From positions 1-10,555 of the forward strand of contig JAKAWM010000046.1 of NCBI GenBank assembly GCA_021827285.1: DNA of 10,555 nucleotides. The letters are read 5' to 3'. Made by a program: the position numbers and the translations under genes. The notes below the pieces were generated by a model that was not told the origin of the DNA, did not search any database, and saw only the letters and a list, made by a program, of their open reading frames with translations. The DNA comes from Actinomycetes bacterium (GTDB lineage Bacteria > Actinomycetota > Acidimicrobiia > Acidimicrobiales > Palsa-688). Positions 1-6,182 of this stretch are shown here, one piece after another (positions within the stretch are counted from its first letter, which is position 1; each line of letters starts with the position of its first letter).

Positions 1-20
1 TGGTACGCACTGGTACGCAC
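1..20. repeat. Two tandem copies of a 10-bp unit
   Basis: The decamer TGGTACGCAC occurs twice back to back at the window edge, downstream of folE. More copies may lie outside the window. No gene can be assigned to positions 1-78. On the minus strand a TTGACG (35-40) lies 17 bp from TACCAG inside the repeat, a poor promoter match that I do not annotate. Confidence 0.6.
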
Positions 21-78
21 TCTACCGAAAGCCGTCAAGGATTGCTTGCACCTCATGACCGGCTGACCGAGGATGTAG

Positions 79-675
79 TTAGACGTTGTGACCACGCACG
101 AAGCCGAGGACCTCCGCCCGGGCTGCGGGACTGGTCAGGAAATGGCCCCGCACGGCCGAAGTCACGGTGATGGCCCCAGGCTTTTGCACGCCCCGCATGG
201 ACATGCACAGGTGCTCCGCCTCGACCACGACGACCACCCCCCGGGGATCGAGCACCTTCACCATGGTGTCGGCTACCTGGGAAGTCAGGCGCTCTTGGAC
301 CTGAGGTCGCCGAGCATAGCCCTCGACCAGACGGGCCAACTTGGAAAGGCCGGTGATGCGGCCGTCCTCACCTGGTATGTAGGCAACGTGGGCCTTGCCC
401 ACCCAAGGCAGCAGGTGGTGCTCGCAGAGGCTATAGAGCGGGATGTCCCGCACCAGCACGAGCTCGTCGTGATTAGCCTCGAAGGTCGCGGTCAGGTGCC
501 GGCCGGGGTCGTCGTGCAAGCCAGAGAAGACCTCCGCGTACATGCGGGCCACCCGCCTTGGAGTCCCCTTCAGCCCCTCCCGGTCGGGGTCCTCCCCCAC
601 GGCCACCAGGATCTCGCGCACCGCAGCAGCGATCTTGTCCAGGTCAACCCGGTCCGGGCGCCCTGGCTCAGTCAT
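79..675 (-). CDS. folE: GTP cyclohydrolase I (FolE)
   Basis: FolE converts GTP to 7,8-dihydroneopterin triphosphate, the first step of tetrahydrofolate synthesis, in the cytoplasm as a zinc-dependent toroidal homodecamer. The 198-residue protein is full length. The zinc ligands are visible: C84 and H87 in YSLCEHHLLPW and C157 in EHLCMSMRG, matching Cys110, His113 and Cys181 of the E. coli enzyme. The stretches GLSKLARLVEGYARRPQVQ and RGVQKPGAIT are typical of the family. Translation probably starts at the ATG at 675: this gives the usual N-terminus, and that ATG overlaps the TGA of a 12-codon mini-ORF (ATGA). There is no strong Shine-Dalgarno, so coupling to upstream translation is likely. 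The first ten codons lie in a 35-bp tandem duplication shared with the end of hpt. It is the last gene of the run beginning at the metalloprotease. Confidence 0.96.
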   Translation of the reverse strand: MTEPGRPDRVDLDKIAAAVREILVAVGEDPDREGLKGTPRRVARMYAEVFSGLHDDPGRHLTATFEANHDELVLVRDIPLYSLCEHHLLPWVGKAHVAYIPGEDGRITGLSKLARLVEGYARRPQVQERLTSQVADTMVKVLDPRGVVVVVEAEHLCMSMRGVQKPGAITVTSAVRGHFLTSPAARAEVLGFVRGHNV

Positions 676-716
676 ACCAGCACCCGGTCCGGGCGCCCTG
701 GCTCGGTCATACCAGC
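647..716. repeat. 35-bp tandem duplication across the hpt-folE junction
   Basis: Two adjacent 35-bp copies, 647-681 and 682-716, differ only at 670 (a) versus 705 (g), so 34 of 35 bases are identical. Each copy holds the string that reads CTGGTATGA on the coding (minus) strand: the end of hpt in the upstream copy and the start of folE in the other. Because 35 is not a multiple of three, the upstream copy of the folE start is out of frame with folE. Confidence 0.95.
672..710 (-). other. 12-codon mini-ORF linking hpt and folE
   Basis: The ATG at 710-708 overlaps the hpt TGA (709-707) as ATGA. It opens a frame reading MTEPGRPDRVLV, then a TGA at 674-672 that overlaps the folE ATG (675-673), again as ATGA. 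The first ten residues equal the FolE N-terminus because the frame is a duplicated copy of the folE start. Ribosomes ending hpt could restart here and then again at folE. Whether the peptide is made is unknown; the frame and overlaps are read directly from the sequence. Confidence 0.5.
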
Positions 717-1288
717 GGACCGCCGTAGCGGCGGATGCTGGGGAGGTTGCGGTAGCGCTCAGCGACGTCCAAGCCGTAGCCCACCACGAAGTCCGGGGGG
801 ATCTCGAAACCTACGTAGTCAGGCAACGGGGGTTGACAGCCTTCCTTGACCAGAAGGGCGCAGACAGCGAGGCTGGCCGGATGGCGAGCAGCCAGGTTGC
901 GGAGCAGGAAAGCCAACGTGAGCCCGGAGTCGACAATGTCCTCAACTACGAGGACGTGGCGGCCGTTCAGGTCAGCATCCAGGTCCTTCACGATGCGGAC
1001 GACACCGCTCGTGCGCGTGGAGCTGCCGTAAGAGGCGACGGCCATGAAGTCGAACTCGACCGGCAGGTCGATGGCCCGAGCCAGGTCAGCCATGAAGACG
1101 AACCCCCCCTTGAGCACGCCCACCAGGAGGGGCGGCCGGCCGGCGTAGTCCGCGGCGATCTGGGCGCCGAGCTCGGCGACCCTCTTATGGATAGCCTCCT
1201 CCGAGACGACCACCCCACCCATGTCGGGGTCCTCGAAACCGCCCCCCGGCTCGGGCAACACAGCTTCGGCAGTACCCGGAGGAGCCAT
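707..1288 (-). CDS. hpt: Hypoxanthine(-guanine) phosphoribosyltransferase
   Basis: This purine-salvage enzyme transfers phosphoribosyl from PRPP to hypoxanthine or guanine, giving IMP or GMP, in the cytoplasm. The 193-residue protein has the PRPP-binding motif at 112-125 (VLVVEDIVDSGLTL), the flexible-loop region FMAVASYGSSTRTSG (81-95), and the C-terminal signature FVVGYGLDVAERYRNLP (167-183). The ATG at 1288 is chosen because a -10-like TAGGTT ends 6 nt before it, which would suit a leaderless mRNA. An internal ATG at 1222 (residue 23), preceded by GAGG at 8 nt, is a reasonable alternative and removes only a non-conserved tail. tilS lies 101 nt upstream. The stop overlaps the ATG of the mini-ORF that leads into folE. 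Confidence 0.95.
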   Translation of the reverse strand: MAPPGTAEAVLPEPGGGFEDPDMGGVVVSEEAIHKRVAELGAQIAADYAGRPPLLVGVLKGGFVFMADLARAIDLPVEFDFMAVASYGSSTRTSGVVRIVKDLDADLNGRHVLVVEDIVDSGLTLAFLLRNLAARHPASLAVCALLVKEGCQPPLPDYVGFEIPPDFVVGYGLDVAERYRNLPSIRRYGGPLV

Positions 1289-1294
1289 GTCGCC

Positions 1295-1300
1295 AACCTA
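1295..1300 (-). promoter_or_regulatory. Possible -10 element for leaderless hpt
   Basis: On the minus strand TAGGTT (TANNNT type) ends 6 nt before the hpt ATG, placing a start site about at that ATG. No -35 hexamer is visible at 17-18 bp spacing. It could give hpt-folE their own transcript apart from tilS. Confidence 0.25.
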
Positions 1301-1389
1301 GTGCAAGGATCCCAACCGGCACCGGCTACCTGGCCATGGCAGCGCCGGGACGGGAACCGGCGTAGCGAGGGCCAGCCACGGGTGCCGAA

Positions 1390-2358
1390 CTACGTGGGCC
1401 TCGTGCCCTCGGTAGCCCTGGCCGGCTGGTGCAACCTCAATCGGCCACTTGAACGGCTCACCCGCCTCCCTCCAGCGATCTCACAGGCGACGGCTCGTCC
1501 GACCACTACTTGCCACACCCTTTCTAGTTCAGTGGCTGATGGGGGGTGGTGCTCGGGACCGTCGCGCAACCAGGACCGCAGAGCCCGGCGTGCCAGCGGG
1601 GCGGGAGCAGCTTGGAGGGCACGGGTGTCGGTCGGGTCGAGCCCCTCGGACAAGGAGCGAAGCAGGTCGGCGTCCTCAGCGAGCAAGGAGGCCGCACGGG
1701 CCAGCAAGGGGACCGGGTCGCGCCCAGCCACGTCAGCCAGCAGCGGCATGACCTCGTAACGGGCACGGTTACGGCGGAACTGAGGCCAATGGTTGGAAGG
1801 GTCGTCCACCACCTCGAGGTCGAGAGCGCGGGCCAGGGCTGCCGTCTCGTGGCGCCGGAGCGCCAGGATGGGGCGGCGCACATGCCTGTGGCCGCCGCCC
1901 TCGGCCCGCATCCCGGCCAGCCCGTCCAGCCCGGCGCCTCGAAGCAGGTTGAGCAGCAAGGTCTCCGCCTGGTCATCAGCGGTGTGCCCGACGAGCACCC
2001 CGTCGGGCAGCACCTCGTAACGGGCGCGGCGGGCTCGGGCCTCTATGTCACCGCCCGGCGCGATCTGTACTTTGACCGATTCGCAGGTAGCACCGAGAGC
2101 AGCGGCCGCGGCCATTACCAGGGCCATCTCCTGAGCGCTGCCGGGACGAAGCCCGTGATCGACGTGCAGCGCGTGAGCCTGGCAACCAGCCGCCACCGCC
2201 AAGGCCAGCATGGCCAACGAGTCGGCACCCCCGGACACGGCACAGACCACGGCCTCGCCCGCAGGAGGGAAACAGCAGCGAGAGAGGAGCTCCCCGACCA
2301 GCGGGGGCCACGGTGCGCGGCCTGGCCGTGCCCCGGCGGTTTGAAGCGGGTTCGTCAT
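1390..2358 (-). CDS. tilS: tRNA(Ile)-lysidine synthetase (TilS/MesJ)
   Basis: TilS uses ATP to attach lysine to the wobble cytidine of the CAU-anticodon tRNA-Ile, so that it reads AUA and is charged with isoleucine. The 322-residue protein has the N-type ATP pyrophosphatase P-loop SGGADS (42-47), followed by LHVDHGLRPGS (64-74), GHTADDQAETLLLNLLRG (124-141) and RRPILALRR (161-169). DDPSN with FRRNRARYEVMPLL (185-207) is also typical. The ATG at 2358 is chosen because it begins just before the conserved core and lies 16 nt after the metalloprotease stop. The frame stays open to 2670, but that extension would overlap the metalloprotease gene and shows no TilS homology. The C-terminal third is short compared with enterobacterial TilS, and its C-terminal domain is only loosely recognisable. 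Confidence 0.94.
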   Translation of the reverse strand: MTNPLQTAGARPGRAPWPPLVGELLSRCCFPPAGEAVVCAVSGGADSLAMLALAVAAGCQAHALHVDHGLRPGSAQEMALVMAAAAALGATCESVKVQIAPGGDIEARARRARYEVLPDGVLVGHTADDQAETLLLNLLRGAGLDGLAGMRAEGGGHRHVRRPILALRRHETAALARALDLEVVDDPSNHWPQFRRNRARYEVMPLLADVAGRDPVPLLARAASLLAEDADLLRSLSEGLDPTDTRALQAAPAPLARRALRSWLRDGPEHHPPSATELERVWQVVVGRAVACEIAGGRRVSRSSGRLRLHQPARATEGTRPT

Positions 2359-2374
2359 CGGGCCGGGACCCTGG

Positions 2375-3496
2375 TCAGCCAGGCTGGTGCAGCGAGCTGA
2401 GGCTCTCCACCCGCTCGATCCAGCTGGAGGGCTCCCGGATCTCGGCCAGGCTTGGCAACCATTCAGGGCCTTGCCAGACCCGGTCGAACAATGCCCTACC
2501 CCCCGCCCGCTCAACCTCCTCGACAAAGCGCTCCCCCTGCTCGTACTGCTTGAGCTTGGCTTCGAGACCGACCAGGGAACTGAGGAACTTGACCGCACCC
2601 CGGCGCTGGCGGCGTTGCTGCAGCACGCCAGCAAAACGAGGGGCCTGCGGGGCTCGTCCGGCGGCGGCACGGTTCATCACCACGTCCCCATGACCCTCCA
2701 GCAGGCTCATGAGACCGCCCACCTGGTGGAGAGCTTGGCGTTGCTCCGGAGTGGCGAGGAGCGCCACCAACCCGCCATCGTCCAAGGGGTTGCGACCCTC
2801 CCTCGCCTCTGCCGCCGCCCTCTTTAAGGCTTCGATGAAATGCCGGGGATCCGGCTCGACACCCGCCAGCACCGACTCGACGAGGGTAAGGAAGTGGGAA
2901 CGGACCCAGGGCACTCCGGTGAACTGGGCCCGGTGCGTGACCTCGTGCAGGGCCAACCAGAGCCGGAACTGGCGAGGCGGGAAGCCGTGGCGGTCTTCGA
3001 GCTCGATGACGTTCGGGCCCACGTAGTAGACGATGTCCTGTTCCTCGGGCCGCTCGTCTTCGATCAGGAGCTGGTCGTACTGACCGAGAACCCGGGTTGA
3101 CATCCACCCGAGGAGCAAGCCGACCTGCGCCCCGCTCAGGCTGCGGCTCAGCTGCAAGGGTACCCGGAGCGGCACCGGCCCCAGGTTGGGGGGTGGCTTG
3201 CCGAGGGCTGCCTCGAGCTTCTGGGTGAGCGGGCGCAAGAGCCGTTGAAAGGAACTGATGTTGGCCGCCACCCAGCCGGGGCGGTCAGTCACCCGGGCGC
3301 GCGCCGGCCCGGCTAATGAGCGGATGCCCGTTTCTACGGCTACGAGCGACTCCGCCTCAGCCGTCAGTTCGGTGAAATCCTCCTCGAGTACGGCCAGCCG
3401 GCCGGGCGGGATCCAGGGTTGGCGGCTGGCGATCCTGGAGGCAACCCGCTCAGCGACCGACCAGGAGACCGGGCCCCCACTTTGCGCGCTCACCAT
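2375..3496 (-). CDS. Zinc-dependent metalloprotease, DUF2342 family (Rv3626c-like)
   Basis: This belongs to the actinobacterial zincin-like family DUF2342, described as coenzyme-F420-biosynthesis-associated or as putative hydrolase; its substrate is unknown to me. The 373-residue protein has the zincin motif HEVTH at 184-188, followed by FTGVPWVRSHF, and SLLEGHGDVVM at 264-274, whose glutamate would be the third zinc ligand. A family-typical stretch, IVYYVGPNVIELEDRHGFPP, precedes the active site. I see no signal peptide or membrane segment, so it is probably cytoplasmic. The ATG at 3496 is chosen because everything upstream in this frame overlaps the zinc-finger gene and a hairpin; its Shine-Dalgarno is poor. 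It ends 16 nt before tilS, an arrangement conserved in mycobacteria (Rv3626c-Rv3625c), which suggests one operon. Confidence 0.88.
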   Translation of the reverse strand: MVSAQSGGPVSWSVAERVASRIASRQPWIPPGRLAVLEEDFTELTAEAESLVAVETGIRSLAGPARARVTDRPGWVAANISSFQRLLRPLTQKLEAALGKPPPNLGPVPLRVPLQLSRSLSGAQVGLLLGWMSTRVLGQYDQLLIEDERPEEQDIVYYVGPNVIELEDRHGFPPRQFRLWLALHEVTHRAQFTGVPWVRSHFLTLVESVLAGVEPDPRHFIEALKRAAAEAREGRNPLDDGGLVALLATPEQRQALHQVGGLMSLLEGHGDVVMNRAAAGRAPQAPRFAGVLQQRRQRRGAVKFLSSLVGLEAKLKQYEQGERFVEEVERAGGRALFDRVWQGPEWLPSLAEIREPSSWIERVESLSSLHQPG

Positions 3497-3518
3497 CGAG
3501 GCATAGAGGACGCCGCCA

Positions 3519-3541
3519 CCCTTCGCCCCCAGGGCGAAGGG
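3519..3541 (-). terminator. GC-rich hairpin after the small zinc-finger gene
   Basis: A perfect 10-bp stem pairs 3519-3528 with 3532-3541 around a 3-nt loop. On the minus strand it begins 7 nt after the zinc-finger stop and ends 22 nt before the metalloprotease ATG. No T-run follows, as is common for terminators in high-GC actinobacteria. It could instead be an attenuating or processing structure. Confidence 0.45.
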
Positions 3542-3548
3542 GCCGGGA

Positions 3549-3737
3549 TCAGGCGATCTTCCTGCCGCGAGTACGCGGCACGGCGATCGGCTCGTGCTGG
3601 AAGCAGTACTTGCCGTTGTTGTATATCGAAAGCCTGGTGTTGCACCCAGGGTGACGGCAGGTACGTCCCCTCCCGAACGCCTTCGAGGGCCTCTCGGCCC
3701 CACTCAAAGTTTGCCCTCCCAGTGACCGCTCGCTCAT
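3549..3737 (-). CDS. Small zinc-finger-like protein, function unknown
   Basis: I cannot assign a function. The 62-residue basic protein has a candidate zinc site: C27-x4-C32-x12-C45-x2-H48, within CRHPGCNTRLSIYNNGKYC. The CxTRLSxYN pattern resembles short zinc-ribbon modules seen in small actinobacterial proteins and at the ends of some regulators (from memory). The N-terminal 25 residues look disordered and the last 15 are arginine-rich, so nucleic-acid binding is possible. The ATG at 3737 is chosen because the SigR-type promoter upstream would start transcription about there. In-frame TTG (3749) and GTG (3746) codons overlap the promoter's -10 element and lack a Shine-Dalgarno. It lies downstream of rsrA and is followed by a hairpin, so it is probably monocistronic. 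Confidence 0.7.
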   Translation of the reverse strand: MSERSLGGQTLSGAERPSKAFGRGRTCRHPGCNTRLSIYNNGKYCFQHEPIAVPRTRGRKIA

Positions 3738-3746
3738 GACCCTCAC

Positions 3747-3774
3747 CAACGTTCGTTTGTACTAGACCGTTCCC
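3747..3774 (-). promoter_or_regulatory. SigR/SigH-type promoter for the small zinc-finger gene
   Basis: On the minus strand GGGAAC (3774-3769) is followed after exactly 18 bp by GTTG (3750-3747). This matches the SigR/SigH consensus, GGAAT/C-N18-GTT in Streptomyces and a similar form in Mycobacterium. The ATG at 3737 lies 9 nt past GTTG, so the transcript would be leaderless or nearly so. sigR and rsrA are the two genes just upstream. Confidence 0.55.
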
Positions 3775-3812
3775 AACCAAGGGGCCATCTACCCCGAAAC
3801 CCACCTCCATAT

Positions 3813-4184
3813 TCAGCTACGGGCTCCTTCGGCGCGCAGCACTTCGGCCACCCGCTGGCGCAACGAGGCAGGCACCTCCTCGTGGCACTTGCGGGCGATC
3901 ACCGTCTTCAGCTCGGCCTCGAAACCGAAGGCTTCGAAGCAAGGGCTGCAGTCATCGAGGTGACGCTGGATCCTCTCTCTGCGATCCGGCGTCAGCTCTC
4001 CGTCGAGAAAGCTGTAGAGCGTGGCAATAGCCTCCTGGCACGGCTCATAGAACTCGCCGGCCCCCGGGCCGGTGAAACCTGGCCCTTGGCCGGCCCCCGG
4101 CGAGCCACCGCAGCCGCCAACCTCCCAGGGTTGGCTGCCCGCTTGGCCCTGTTGGCCCGAGCCCACCTGCTGCTCAGCTTGCAT
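3813..4184 (-). CDS. rsrA: RsrA-type zinc anti-sigma factor
   Basis: RsrA-family proteins bind and inhibit SigR and release it when thiols are oxidised. The redox/zinc residues align exactly in spacing with Streptomyces RsrA: C49, H75, C79 and C82 correspond to C11, H37, C41 and C44, and C100 to C62. The core includes LYSFLDGELTPDRRERIQRHL (56-76). The 123-residue protein has about 38 extra N-terminal residues rich in Gly and Gln, with one more cysteine (C25). The ATG at 4184 is used; the only other in-frame start I see is a GTG six codons later, and none lies nearer the core, so the extension seems real. It begins 44 nt after sigR, in the usual sigma/anti-sigma operon. The predicted role is cytoplasmic sensing of disulfide stress. 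Confidence 0.9.
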   Translation of the reverse strand: MQAEQQVGSGQQGQAGSQPWEVGGCGGSPGAGQGPGFTGPGAGEFYEPCQEAIATLYSFLDGELTPDRRERIQRHLDDCSPCFEAFGFEAELKTVIARKCHEEVPASLRQRVAEVLRAEGARS

Positions 4185-4228
4185 GGGTCTCTCGCTAACC
4201 GCACTGGGGATGTCTGGACATTGCTCAC

Positions 4229-4807
4229 CTAGCCTGCTACATCGGCGGGAGCAGACAAGTTCCGCTCGCCGGCAAATGAGTGCAACGCTTTTTGCAGGGC
4301 CCTTCTTCCCCGGTGGAGCCGGCTCATCACGGTCCCGATCGGGACACCCACGATGTCCGCGATCTCCCTATAGGAAAAGCCCTCGACGTCGGCTAGGAGC
4401 ACGGCCAGGCGGAACTGGTCAGGCAGAGACTCGATCGCGGTCTTTACCTCAGCGTCGGTAAAGCGGTCGAGAACGAGATCCTCCGCGCTGCGGCCGGCGG
4501 TCGCCGCTTCGAGGCCGCCCAGGCGTCGATAGAGGTAGAGGTCCTCCACCTCTTCCAGCTCCGTCTCGACCGGGCGCCTCCGGCGGGCGCGATAGGTGTT
4601 GATGAACGTATTGGTCAGGATCTTGTAGAGCCAGGACTTGAGGTTTGTGCCCTCCTGGAAGGTGCCGAAGGCCCGGTACGCCTTCAGGTACGTCTCTTGG
4701 ACCAGGTCTTCCGCGTCAGAAGGGTTCCTGGTCATACGCAGGGCGGCGCCGTAGAGAGAGCTCATGTACTCCATTGCCAAGTCGGCGAAGTGCTCCCGGT
4801 CGGCCAT
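4229..4807 (-). CDS. sigR: RNA polymerase ECF sigma factor, SigR/SigH type
   Basis: This 192-residue sigma-70 family protein directs RNA polymerase to thiol-oxidative stress promoters. Region 2 spans about 16-80 with LYGAALRMTRNPSDAEDLVQE and TNLKSWLYKILTNTFINTYR, a signature of the actinobacterial SigR/SigH/SigE group. Region 4 spans about 121-173 with LPDQFRLAVLLADVEGFSY and the helix-turn-helix IADIVGVPIGTVMSRLHRGR. The linker (82-112) is acidic. The ATG at 4807 has AGGG 10 nt upstream, a weak ribosome site. rsrA follows 44 nt downstream. No SigR-type promoter is visible in the 73 nt upstream, so autoregulation, if present, would have to act from further upstream. Confidence 0.93.
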   Translation of the reverse strand: MADREHFADLAMEYMSSLYGAALRMTRNPSDAEDLVQETYLKAYRAFGTFQEGTNLKSWLYKILTNTFINTYRARRRRPVETELEEVEDLYLYRRLGGLEAATAGRSAEDLVLDRFTDAEVKTAIESLPDQFRLAVLLADVEGFSYREIADIVGVPIGTVMSRLHRGRRALQKALHSFAGERNLSAPADVAG

Positions 4808-4850
4808 ACAGATAGCACCCTAGGGCGCCGGCTCGAGCCCCGCTCGTCAA

Positions 4851-4871
4851 TTCAGCCAAGGTTCAGCCAAG
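4851..4871. repeat. Direct repeat upstream of sigR
   Basis: TTCAGCCAAG occurs twice with an 11-bp period (4851-4860 and 4862-4871), within the 73-bp gap between the FHA gene and sigR. The period is about one helical turn, so it could be a protein-binding site. I see no good -35/-10 pair there. Confidence 0.5.
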
Positions 4872-4880
4872 CGACCGCCC

Positions 4881-6038
4881 TCATGGCACACGGACAGTGG
4901 ACGTCTCGAAGGTGGCCGTCCGTTCACCGAAGGCGAGCACGGTACCTCCCCGTACGACCTGCGGCTCCCCTGGCACCAAGCGCTGCCACGCCTTGGTCTT
5001 CTCGTCCCACACAAAGGTCCCGTTGGTCGAGCCCCGGTCGATGACCAGCACGTCCCAACCGTCAAGCCGCAGCTCGGCGTGCACTCGCGACATGCTGTCG
5101 ACCTGGCCGCCGGGGACCAGCGGGCTCAGTTCGCCTGCCGTCACCGCCCCGTCCAAATCGACGTCCCGCCCGACCAGCGTGGGCCCCCCCAGCTCGTGCA
5201 CCTCGCCGTTATCCCAGGTGAGGCGGCCAAGCGGCGGGCGCGGGCCAACGACCTGGGCGTCCCCGGGGTCGATCGGTGCACCGCAGACCCGGCAGGCGCT
5301 GTCCCGGGGATCGTTCAAGTGGCCCTGCGGGCAATTGACACCGCGCACCGTGGCGTTCGAGGAAAAGGCGTGCCCCTCGACCACCGTGGGTGCGTCGGCC
5401 TTAGCTCTGGCGCTGGCCACGGGCTCCTGGGCGGCGGCTTGCCCAACCTGCTCGGGCTGGAGCTCCTGGCCTGCTTTCTCGGATCGTCCTGCCCGCTCGG
5501 GGCGCTCAGCGTCGCCGGTTTGCCCGGACGTACGCTGGCCTGCGCCAGCGGGCGCGCTCGCCGCTCTTTTTGACCGTGGCTCTCCCGTCAAGACAAACCC
5601 GCTGGCCCTGACCACACCATCCCGGAGGTCGGAGAGGTCTTCGACATCCCCCGGCTCGCCGGACCTCAACAGCGTGGCGCCCTTCAGAGCCCGGTTGAGC
5701 CACGAACCGACTTCGTCGCCACCGTACAGTCTTGCCTCTGTGCCGTCCTGGACCGTTTCCACCTCGACGGGGCCGTGCACCACCGAGACCAGGTCGGGGC
5801 CGCGTGCCGCCACTATGACGAAGGGAGGCCACGGAGCCGCTTGCGAGTCGGAGAGGCGGGATCCGACGCGGCCCAGCAACTCAGTAGGACCGGGAGCGGC
5901 CAAGCAGGTAGAGATCAGCTCGCCAGCCTGCTTGGCGGGGCCTAACACCCACACGACGGCGCCCGGCAGCCGGGCCAACCACCCTTGGCCACCGGTCACT
6001 GGGACCAGGCGCGCCGTCGAGAGATCTATCCCGGTCAT
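4881..6038 (-). CDS. FHA-domain protein with zinc ribbon
   Basis: This 385-residue protein probably binds phosphothreonine on partner proteins; its specific role is not clear. Residues 1-150 form a non-repetitive domain I do not recognise. Residues 155-225 are a low-complexity Ala/Glu/Gln/Arg linker. Residues 236-252 hold a zinc-ribbon-like C-x3-H...C-x2-C (CPQGHLNDPRDSACRVC). The C-terminus (about 286-380) is an FHA domain with the phosphopeptide-binding residues G290-R291, S317-R318-x-H320 and N339-G340-T341. No signal peptide or membrane segment is seen. The ATG at 6038 is the first clear start and has AGG at 8 nt. It ends 73 nt before sigR, in the same direction, so it may share a transcript with sigR-rsrA; many actinobacterial FHA proteins work downstream of Ser/Thr kinases. 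A 10-bp palindrome (6068-6077) lies upstream, shared with divergent cobL. Confidence 0.88.
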   Translation of the reverse strand: MTGIDLSTARLVPVTGGQGWLARLPGAVVWVLGPAKQAGELISTCLAAPGPTELLGRVGSRLSDSQAAPWPPFVIVAARGPDLVSVVHGPVEVETVQDGTEARLYGGDEVGSWLNRALKGATLLRSGEPGDVEDLSDLRDGVVRASGFVLTGEPRSKRAASAPAGAGQRTSGQTGDAERPERAGRSEKAGQELQPEQVGQAAAQEPVASARAKADAPTVVEGHAFSSNATVRGVNCPQGHLNDPRDSACRVCGAPIDPGDAQVVGPRPPLGRLTWDNGEVHELGGPTLVGRDVDLDGAVTAGELSPLVPGGQVDSMSRVHAELRLDGWDVLVIDRGSTNGTFVWDEKTKAWQRLVPGEPQVVRGGTVLAFGERTATFETSTVRVP

Positions 6039-6165
6039 GGTGCAAGCCTGCTTAGGGTCATGGGAAGACGGTACCGTGCCTGGCGGCGCTTAGGTGCTCG
6101 GGTGCTCGGGTTGGGCCCTTTCTGACTGCGATGGCCGGGGGTCACCAATGCCGGTGCCCAGCAGG

Positions 6166-6171
6166 TACTAT
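6166..6171 (+). promoter_or_regulatory. Possible -10 element of cobL
   Basis: TACTAT fits the TANNNT -10 pattern and ends 11 nt before the GTG start of cobL, so the mRNA would have almost no leader. No -35 match is seen at normal spacing. Confidence 0.3.
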
Positions 6172-6182
6172 CCTCTGGCGAC

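Noticed and set aside
1..56. Possible gene starting at ATG 56 on the minus strand and running off the window
   Set aside because: Only 18 codons are visible, with no ribosome site and no similarity to FolP or another expected neighbour; the last codons come from the decamer repeat.
542..1759. 405-codon plus-strand frame opposite hpt and tilS (and a 253-codon frame at 88-849)
   Set aside because: Both lie antisense to folE, hpt or tilS with their conserved motifs, and show no domain of their own.
2359..2670. N-terminal extension of TilS to 2670
   Set aside because: It overlaps the end of the metalloprotease gene and has no TilS homology; the ATG at 2358 fits the family and the spacing.
3490..3810. 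106-codon minus-strand frame over the zinc-finger region
   Set aside because: It overlaps the SigR promoter, the zinc-finger gene and the hairpin, and contains no motif; the other frame carries the Cys/His pattern.
4897..6093. 398-codon open frame on the plus strand opposite the FHA gene
   Set aside because: It mirrors the minus-strand FHA gene, whose FHA and zinc motifs are clear. The antisense product is Ser/Pro/Arg-rich with no motif, as expected for an antisense frame in high-GC DNA.
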